Positions 59,349-64,000 of a stretch of DNA of 64,000 nt are shown here, piece by piece. This DNA is from Clostridiales bacterium (lineage in GTDB: Bacteria; Bacillota; Clostridia; Clostridiales; Oxobacteraceae): contig JASEJN010000009.1 in assembly GCA_030016385.1 (NCBI GenBank), forward strand, positions 1 to 64,000, read 5' to 3'. Made by a program: the position numbers and the translations under genes. The notes below the pieces were generated by a model. It saw only the letters and a program-made list of their open reading frames with translations, did no database searches and had not been told where the DNA came from. The first letter of the stretch is position 1; every line of letters begins with the position of its first letter.

Positions 59349-61907
59349 TCATATCCCATATTTTTTGACATACCATGCCTTTATTATCTGGGTCAGCGTC
59401 ACATAGCCAATCAGGATCAGCGCCAGGAAACCCCAGTATAAACCGGGAAGTTTTACAAATCCGAAAGCTGCTCCTAACGGCGAATTGCTTAAAAAGGCTC
59501 CGAAGCATACGATTAAAATCGAAGTCATCATAACCGGTTTGCTTGCCCTGCTCTGTATAAACGGAATTTTATTTGTCCTTATGACATGGATGATCAATGT
59601 CTGCGTAAACAGCGACTCTACAAACCATCCAGTCTGAAATAACGCCGGATTATTCCATGCTTTGAACACATGAAGCATCAGGAAATAAGTAATATAATCA
59701 AATATTGAACTAATGGGCCCGATCATTATAATAAATCTTTTTATCTCTCCCACCGCCCATTTCCTCGGTCTGTCAAGCCACTCTTCATCTACCGAATCCG
59801 CAGGTATCGAAGTCTGTGATATATCATATAAAAGATTATTGGTCAAAATTTGAATAGGCATCATCGGCAAAAAAGGTACGAATATACTTGCCCCTACAAC
59901 GCTGAACATATTCCCGAAGTTTGAACTCGCAGTCATTTTGATATATTTGACTATATTGCCGAATACTCTTCTTCCTTCCAGTATTCCCTGTTCCAGCACA
60001 AGCAAATTATTTTCAAGAAGAATTATATCCGATGATTCCTTTGCAATATCAACTGCTGTGTCGACTGAAATCCCCACATCGGCCGCTTTAAGCGCCGGCG
60101 CATCGTTTATTCCGTCCCCCATGAAACCTACCACATGATTTTTATTCTGCAGGGCCTTTATTATTCTTTCCTTATGCATAGGTGAAAGCTTGGCAAAGAC
60201 CGATGCTTTTTCTGCCGCTTTGCTCAATTCCTCATCAGTCATCGCATCTATGTCGCTGCCAAGAAGTATTTTATCAACAGACAGATTAACCTCCTCACAG
60301 ATCTTTTTAGTCACAATATCATTGTCTCCTGTAAGGATTTTAACATCGACATTATGCTTATGAAGCTTTGCAATAGCATCCGCCGATGTTTTCTTGGGTG
60401 GATCGAGGAAAGCCAAAAAGCCAAGGAGCGTCAATTGCTTTTCATCGGATATTGAATATTCGTTTCTATTATTATCAAATATCCTGTATGCCACTGCGAT
60501 TACCCTGAAGCCTTCAGCATTTAACTCCCTTATCATGCCGTATATCCTGTCAGTCATCGCACCCTCAAAATCTTCAGTGCCTTCCTTTGTCTCATACTTA
60601 TTGCATAAACTCAGCATTTCCTCTACAGCGCCCTTGCAAATAAGAACGTGCTCCATTCTCCTGTTTTCTACAACAACGGACATTCTCTTCCGCATAAAAT
60701 CAAACGGAATTTCGTCTATCTTCCTATATTTTTGTTCGATATTAAAATAATCTTCTCCATCGTTTCTATGCTCAAGGATGGCGGTATCCGTGACATTTTT
60801 TAAACCTGTCTGATAAAAGCTATTGATATATCCATACTTCAAAACCCTTTCCGAGTTATCGCCATATACATTCAAATATTTTTCAAGTACAACCTTGCCG
60901 CAGGTTATAGTGCCGGTTTTGTCCGTGCAGAGGATATCCATCGCTCCAAAGTTCTGTATCGCATTTAGTTTCTTGACTATTACCTTTTTCTTTGACATCG
61001 ACAGGGCGCCCTTCGAGAGATTAACCGTGACGATCATGGGAAGCATTTCGGGAGTTAGCCCCACTGCTACGGCGATTCCAAATAAAAACGCCTCGAACCA
61101 GTTCCCCTTAGTCAACCCATTAATCAGGAATACCATGGGTGCCATAATAAATATGAGCTTTATCATAAGCCATGTGTATTGGCTTATACCCTTGTCAAAA
61201 CCTGTCATCGGCCTTTCACCGGCAACTTTACTGCTTAACTTGCCAAAACAGGTTTTTCCTCCGGTACTCAATACAACAGCAATAGCAGTTCCAGTTTCTA
61301 CATTAGTGCCCATAAAGCAAAGATTGGGGTTTTCAAGATCGTTTTTCCATGTACCCTGTAAAATATTTTTCTCTACCGGCAGCGATTCGCCGGTAAGCGC
61401 CGATTGGTTCACGAACAAATCCTTTGAAGTAATAAGCTGCAAATCTGCCGGGATCATATCACCCGAGGCCAAATGTATAATATCCCCCGGGACGAGCATT
61501 TTCAAGGGTATTTCCCTTTGCATCCCGTCTCTTATGACACTGGCGGTAGTGCTTACCATGGATTTTAGCTCTTCGGCGGATTTATCCGCTTTTATTTCCT
61601 GTATGAATTTCAGCGCTACTCCCATTGCGACCATTACAATCATCACTACTGCAGCCCTTGTATCTCCGGTAATATATGATATTGCCGCAAGCACACCCAG
61701 CAAAACAACCAATGGGTTTTTAAAATTTTCAATAAGTTTTTGAAGCAGTGATTTCCTTACTTCTTCTCCAACCTCGTTATATCCGTATTTTTCTATTCTC
61801 TCTTCCGCTTCTTCATCACTAAGCCCTCTAAGAGAAGTGTCAAACTTTTTTAGTATAGGTTCGACAATGCGGTTGTCAATTGAATCCATCAATCTCATCA
61901 ATACCAT
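59349..61907 (-). CDS. mgtA: Magnesium-translocating P-type ATPase
   Basis: This 852-residue P3B ATPase has ten membrane helices. Key motifs are the actuator LTGESLP, the phosphorylated Asp in CTDKTGTITCGK near residue 328, the nucleotide-binding region with CKGAVEEMLS, LKILTGDNDIVTKKI-type hinge, and GDGINDAPALKAADVG. The membrane part has TSIPADSVDEEWLDRPRKWA. It imports Mg2+ when the ion is scarce. ATG follows GGGGAGG, and that site is the loop of a hairpin (61910-61928). The leader contains an M-box riboswitch, terminator and small ORFs, so expression should rise when Mg2+ falls. Confidence 0.93.
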   Translation of the reverse strand: MVLMRLMDSIDNRIVEPILKKFDTSLRGLSDEEAEERIEKYGYNEVGEEVRKSLLQKLIENFKNPLVVLLGVLAAISYITGDTRAAVVMIVMVAMGVALKFIQEIKADKSAEELKSMVSTTASVIRDGMQREIPLKMLVPGDIIHLASGDMIPADLQLITSKDLFVNQSALTGESLPVEKNILQGTWKNDLENPNLCFMGTNVETGTAIAVVLSTGGKTCFGKLSSKVAGERPMTGFDKGISQYTWLMIKLIFIMAPMVFLINGLTKGNWFEAFLFGIAVAVGLTPEMLPMIVTVNLSKGALSMSKKKVIVKKLNAIQNFGAMDILCTDKTGTITCGKVVLEKYLNVYGDNSERVLKYGYINSFYQTGLKNVTDTAILEHRNDGEDYFNIEQKYRKIDEIPFDFMRKRMSVVVENRRMEHVLICKGAVEEMLSLCNKYETKEGTEDFEGAMTDRIYGMIRELNAEGFRVIAVAYRIFDNNRNEYSISDEKQLTLLGFLAFLDPPKKTSADAIAKLHKHNVDVKILTGDNDIVTKKICEEVNLSVDKILLGSDIDAMTDEELSKAAEKASVFAKLSPMHKERIIKALQNKNHVVGFMGDGINDAPALKAADVGISVDTAVDIAKESSDIILLENNLLVLEQGILEGRRVFGNIVKYIKMTASSNFGNMFSVVGASIFVPFLPMMPIQILTNNLLYDISQTSIPADSVDEEWLDRPRKWAVGEIKRFIIMIGPISSIFDYITYFLMLHVFKAWNNPALFQTGWFVESLFTQTLIIHVIRTNKIPFIQSRASKPVMMTSILIVCFGAFLSNSPLGAAFGFVKLPGLYWGFLALILIGYVTLTQIIKAWYVKKYGI

Positions 61908-61909
61908 AA

Positions 61910-61928
61910 CAATACCTCCCCGGTATTG
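61910..61928 (-). promoter_or_regulatory. Hairpin presenting the mgtA ribosome binding site
   Basis: Minus strand CAATACC (61928-61922) pairs perfectly with GGTATTG (61916-61910); the 5-base loop is GGGGA, the core of the mgtA Shine-Dalgarno, and part of the remaining site is in the stem. It starts directly after the stop codon of the upstream 38-codon ORF (61931-61929). A ribosome ending there would melt the stem, so translational coupling is likely. Strength is modest (7 bp), so in vivo effect is uncertain. Confidence 0.55.
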
Positions 61929-62045
61929 CTATTCAGGAAGTGAAAGTATGGAAGATGCCTCCACTTTCTGAATAACAAATACTATTATTTTTGATTCTGC
62001 TTTTATTAAATTTCCGTATTTTCTACCGGCAGGCCCATCATCCAT
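61929..62045 (-). CDS. Small ORF (38 aa) directly upstream of mgtA
   Basis: ATG 62045 follows GGAGGTGA by nine bases, an excellent ribosome site. It encodes MDDGPAGRKYGNLIKAESKI and 18 further residues, ending LSLPE at a TAG that abuts the SD hairpin of mgtA. It overlaps a 57-codon ORF in another frame. Its last part can form an mRNA hairpin (TTCAG...CTGAA, GAAAGT/ACTTTC, 61932-61972). It may be a leader peptide comparable in position, not in sequence, to Salmonella MgtL. Confidence 0.5.
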   Translation of the reverse strand: MDDGPAGRKYGNLIKAESKIIVFVIQKVEASSILSLPE

Positions 62046-62179
62046 AACCTTTCACCTCCATATTTTATAAAATAAATTTTCAATAAAAGGCAGTAACTTA
62101 CAAATGGCAAAAAGGCAATAAGAAACCACAGGCCGATAAATGCACCTTTTAACCATTTAAAATCAATTATTATTTTCAA
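62006..62179 (-). CDS. Possible 57-residue single-span membrane protein in the mgtA leader
   Basis: The frame 62179-62006 (TTG start) encodes MKIIIDFKWLKGAFIGLWFL followed by IAFLPFVSYCLLLKIYFIKY and GGERLWMMGLPVENTEI. It is a convincing hydrophobic helix of about 24 residues flanked by positive charges. The TTG lacks a recognisable ribosome site, which is the main objection. It overlaps the 38-codon ORF by 40 bp. Small membrane peptides such as MgtS or MgtR regulate MgtA-type pumps in enteric bacteria, so a similar role is an attractive guess. Confidence 0.4.
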   Translation of the reverse strand: MKIIIDFKWLKGAFIGLWFLIAFLPFVSYCLLLKIYFIKYGGERLWMMGLPVENTEI

Positions 62180-62280
62180 GCTTTATCTAAAGATTAATTT
62201 ATAAACTATCCCAACAAGAGGACAGCGTAAAAAATATTAAGAAAAGTATACAAAAGAGAAAATAGAATGGGAAACTCTTA

Positions 62281-62370
62281 TCAAATAAGAATAGAGTATG
62301 GTATAGCAACTATTCCGTTTTCTCCATATATACGTTTTCCTCCACTGTCCGTACTACCACCAGACTCCAT
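62281..62370 (-). CDS. Small ORF (29 aa) just after the M-box terminator
   Basis: ATG 62370 is five bases after the strong site AGGGGGTGG. It encodes MESGGSTDSGGKRIYGENGI and VAIPYSILI, then TGA. It starts about 25 bp past the terminator T-run, so it is translated only when the riboswitch lets transcription continue. Gly/Ser-rich start and hydrophobic end; no family recognised. The gap from 62280 to 62180 shows no further features. Confidence 0.5.
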   Translation of the reverse strand: MESGGSTDSGGKRIYGENGIVAIPYSILI

Positions 62371-62394
62371 TCTATCCACCCCCTGTGATTTGGA

Positions 62395-62436
62395 AAATAA
62401 AAATACCCTCGTTAAACTTGAACATAACGAAGGTAT
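62395..62436 (-). terminator. M-box expression-platform terminator
   Basis: Minus strand stem ATACCTTCGTT/AACGAGGGTAT (62436-62426 with 62413-62403; one G-U pair) with a 12-base loop, followed by TTTTTATTTT. It lies directly after the aptamer, so Mg2+ binding probably favours termination. Confidence 0.85.
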
Positions 62437-62449
62437 TATACGCAACACT

Positions 62450-62599
62450 TTCTCGTCCAAGTTTTGGCTCTGCAAGGCGCTGTAGTTGCATTAAGTTAAA
62501 CCTTATCTGATCGGTAAAACCTGCTCACCAGTTAAAAATGTTTCCACTTTTTTACGGCAGCAACCCGTATCCCTGTAGTAACCTCACCTACCGAGGTCT
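62450..62599 (-). promoter_or_regulatory. M-box (ykoK) magnesium riboswitch
   Basis: Minus-strand RNA contains the M-box signature blocks: GGUAGGUGAGGUUACUACAG, then GGAUACGGGUUGCUGCCGUA, and later AUAAGGUUUAACUUAAUGCA, ACUACAGCGCC, UGCAGAGCC. They match, in order and spacing, the ykoK leader as known from B. subtilis mgtE. Placed 43 bp downstream of a perfect TTGACA promoter and followed by a terminator, it should shut off mgtA at high Mg2+. The 3' aptamer boundary is approximate. Confidence 0.88.
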
Positions 62600-62618
62600 A
62601 TTTACTTTTTACATTATT

Positions 62619-62647
62619 ATTTTATGCTCAACATCCATAAATGTCAA
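62619..62647 (-). promoter_or_regulatory. Sigma-A promoter of the mgtA leader
   Basis: Minus strand TTGACA (62647-62642), 17 bp, TAAAAT (62624-62619). Transcription would start about 62612, shortly before the M-box. Confidence 0.8.
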
Positions 62648-62695
62648 CATTTCTGGCAAAAATTTTGTATATTATCGATGCGTGCAAAATGCGAT

Positions 62696-63112
62696 CTATT
62701 TCCAAAGCATTACAAATGTTCCTGCTGTAATAAGTACGCCGGCAACTAAAGTTTTCACGGTAAATCGTTCACCCAAAATGATGAATGACAGGATTAGCGT
62801 AAGGACTATACTTGACTTATCAATCGGTGCAACTTGAGATACTTGACCGATCGATATTGCCTTATAGTAAAACAGCCATGATAAACCCGTTGCTATACCT
62901 GATAGAATTAAAAATGTCCAATTTTGTTTAGTTAAATCTTTAATACCATACTGTGAGCCACCCAAGAATACAATACCCCATGCTAAAAATACAATTACGA
63001 TTGTACGAATGGCTGTGGCAAGGTTAGAATCAACCCCTTTTATACCTATTTTGGCAAGAATCGAGGTCAAAGCGGCAAATAAGGCCGATAGTATTGCAAA
63101 TAGCTTCCACAT
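62696..63112 (-). CDS. Half-size EamA/DMT-family transporter
   Basis: About 138 residues with five predicted membrane helices, one EamA repeat instead of the usual two: LFAILSALFAALTSILAKIG, RTIVIVFLAWGIVFLGGSQY, WTFLILSGIATGLSWLFYYK, then APIDKSSIVLTLILSFIILG and VKTLVAGVLITAGTFVMLW. Single-repeat members work as dimers. ATG 63112 is preceded by GGAGG nine bases away; an upstream in-frame ATG at 63157 has no good site. Substrate unknown. Its end is close to the mgtA promoter, with no visible terminator. Confidence 0.85.
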   Translation of the reverse strand: MWKLFAILSALFAALTSILAKIGIKGVDSNLATAIRTIVIVFLAWGIVFLGGSQYGIKDLTKQNWTFLILSGIATGLSWLFYYKAISIGQVSQVAPIDKSSIVLTLILSFIILGERFTVKTLVAGVLITAGTFVMLWK

Positions 63113-63219
63113 ATTTTCAAAACCTCCATACTTGATTTTAAATACATAATACCGCATATTTCAAACATTATGGAACTTTTAACATTACTATTTATAAAAA
63201 GCATGAATTTATTTAGATG

Positions 63220-64000
63220 CTACGCAGGTATAAAGCCTACCTTTTTTTGCATCTTGCGAAGCGTCTTATATGCGACCCTTGCAGCCTTTTCCGCACCACT
63301 TCTGTAAACCTGCTGCAGATAGTCTTTGTTTGACAGATACTCGTTGCACCTTTTTTGTATAGGTTCAAGCTCAGCTATTATCGAGTCCGCCACATCCTGT
63401 TTGAACCTTGCATATCCCTCCCCCTGATATTTTTCTTCAACCTCTTTCGGCGATATATTATTTATCGTCGAATATATCGATATAAGGTTTTTTATGCCGG
63501 GCTGATCATCGCTATATCTTACGACACCGAGATTATCCGTAACAGCCCTTTGTATCTTTCTCCTTATAACATCAGGTGAATCCAGCATCAATATATACGC
63601 ATTCTCATTTTCATCGGATTTAGACATCTTTTTTTGAGGATCCTGAAGACTCATTATCTTCGCGCCTTCTCCCCCGAAATACGCTTCAGGCACCTTAAAT
63701 GTCGGGCTGTAGACGCTGTTAAACCTCTGGGCAATATTTCTTGCAAGCTCTAAATGCTGTCTCTGATCAATCCCTACGGGCACAAGGTCCGTCTGATAAA
63801 GCAATATATCCGCCGCCATAAGTACAGGATATGCAAACAATCCTGCATTTATGTTATCGGCATGCTTTGCAGCTTTGTCCTTAAACTGCGTCATACGGCT
63901 CAATTCACCCATATAGGTAAAACAATTCAAAATCCATGCACATTCCGAATGTGCAGGAACATGCGACTGTATAAATAAAATATTTTTTTCAGGGTCCAAT
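63220..64000 (-). CDS. trpS: Tryptophanyl-tRNA synthetase, N-terminus outside the window
   Basis: The C-terminal ~260 residues of a class I synthetase. Motifs: SHVPAHSECAWILNCFTYMG, FAYPVLMAADILLYQTDLVP, GIDQRQHLELARNIAQRFN and the ATP-binding KMSKS loop in QDPQKKMSKSDENENAYIL. The HIGH motif and first ~75 residues lie beyond base 64000. It charges tRNA-Trp. The reading frame is open to the window edge. Bases 63113-63219 hold no feature I can name. Confidence 0.93.
   Translation of the reverse strand, partial: LDPEKNILFIQSHVPAHSECAWILNCFTYMGELSRMTQFKDKAAKHADNINAGLFAYPVLMAADILLYQTDLVPVGIDQRQHLELARNIAQRFNSVYSPTFKVPEAYFGGEGAKIMSLQDPQKKMSKSDENENAYILMLDSPDVIRRKIQRAVTDNLGVVRYSDDQPGIKNLISIYSTINNISPKEVEEKYQGEGYARFKQDVADSIIAELEPIQKRCNEYLSNKDYLQQVYRSGAEKAARVAYKTLRKMQKKVGFIPA

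Overview
The window is about 64 kb of low-GC chromosome from a spore-forming member of the Clostridia. The evidence is the run of YheC/YheD-type spore-coat ATP-grasp genes, DUF421 and DUF4363 proteins, a CD3324-family protein, YaaR, HD-GYP, a split transketolase, frequent TTG/GTG starts behind strong AGGAGG-type ribosome binding sites, and an M-box magnesium riboswitch. I cannot name the species. Most genes lie on the minus strand. I saw no tRNA, rRNA, CRISPR array, intact insertion sequence or complete prophage.

Layout. 0.1-4.1 kb: a MarR regulator behind a 49-bp perfect palindrome, then a heterodimeric ABC exporter. 4.4-9.1 kb: a coiled-coil protein, a stand-alone holin/endolysin cassette, a methyltransferase and a broken glycosyltransferase. 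9.2-20 kb: the usual clostridial ftsE-ftsX-M23 peptidase-ctpA-PDZ block, interrupted by four YheC/YheD-type genes. 20-32.6 kb: housekeeping and membrane genes (two YitT paralogues, split transketolase, a lipoprotein, gltX, HD-GYP, TGS-uridine-kinase-like protein, SMI1/KNR4 protein, DUF421/DUF4363). 32.6-47 kb: flavodoxin, fba, yaaR, tex, a MerR-methyltransferase fusion with two DegT-type aminotransferases, a LiaF-like protein, prfB (with its programmed frameshift), secA and hpf. 47-53 kb: a cluster of DnaA-box sequences, a CD3324-family gene with a long structured leader, helD, tag, cinA and a TIM-barrel protein. 53-59 kb: a second heterodimeric ABC exporter, a LacI regulator with matching operators, and lgt. 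59-64 kb: mgtA with an elaborate leader, a half-size EamA transporter, and trpS cut off by the window end.

Three things deserve most attention. (1) The intergenic DNA carries two families of short palindromic repeats. Several copies are flanked by perfect or near-perfect 9-bp direct duplications, so they look like MITEs moved by a transposase not present here. One sits at the cinA stop codon and another between mgtA and its terminator. (2) The mgtA leader stacks a good promoter, an M-box aptamer, an intrinsic terminator, up to three small ORFs (one encoding a 57-residue single-span membrane peptide) and a hairpin with the mgtA Shine-Dalgarno in its loop. (3) Between hpf and helD there is a five-member DnaA-box cluster, two promoter/structured-RNA units, tandem terminator-like hairpins that share sequence, and two short peptides upstream of the CD3324-family gene.

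Functionally the window is dominated by the cell envelope: FtsEX with its M23 hydrolase, CtpA, lysis cassette, LiaF, Lgt, SecA and two exporters. The rest is translation (GltX, TrpS, RF2, HPF), nucleic-acid maintenance (HelD, Tag, Tex) and central carbon metabolism (Fba, transketolase). All calls come from reading the sequence; no database search was run.
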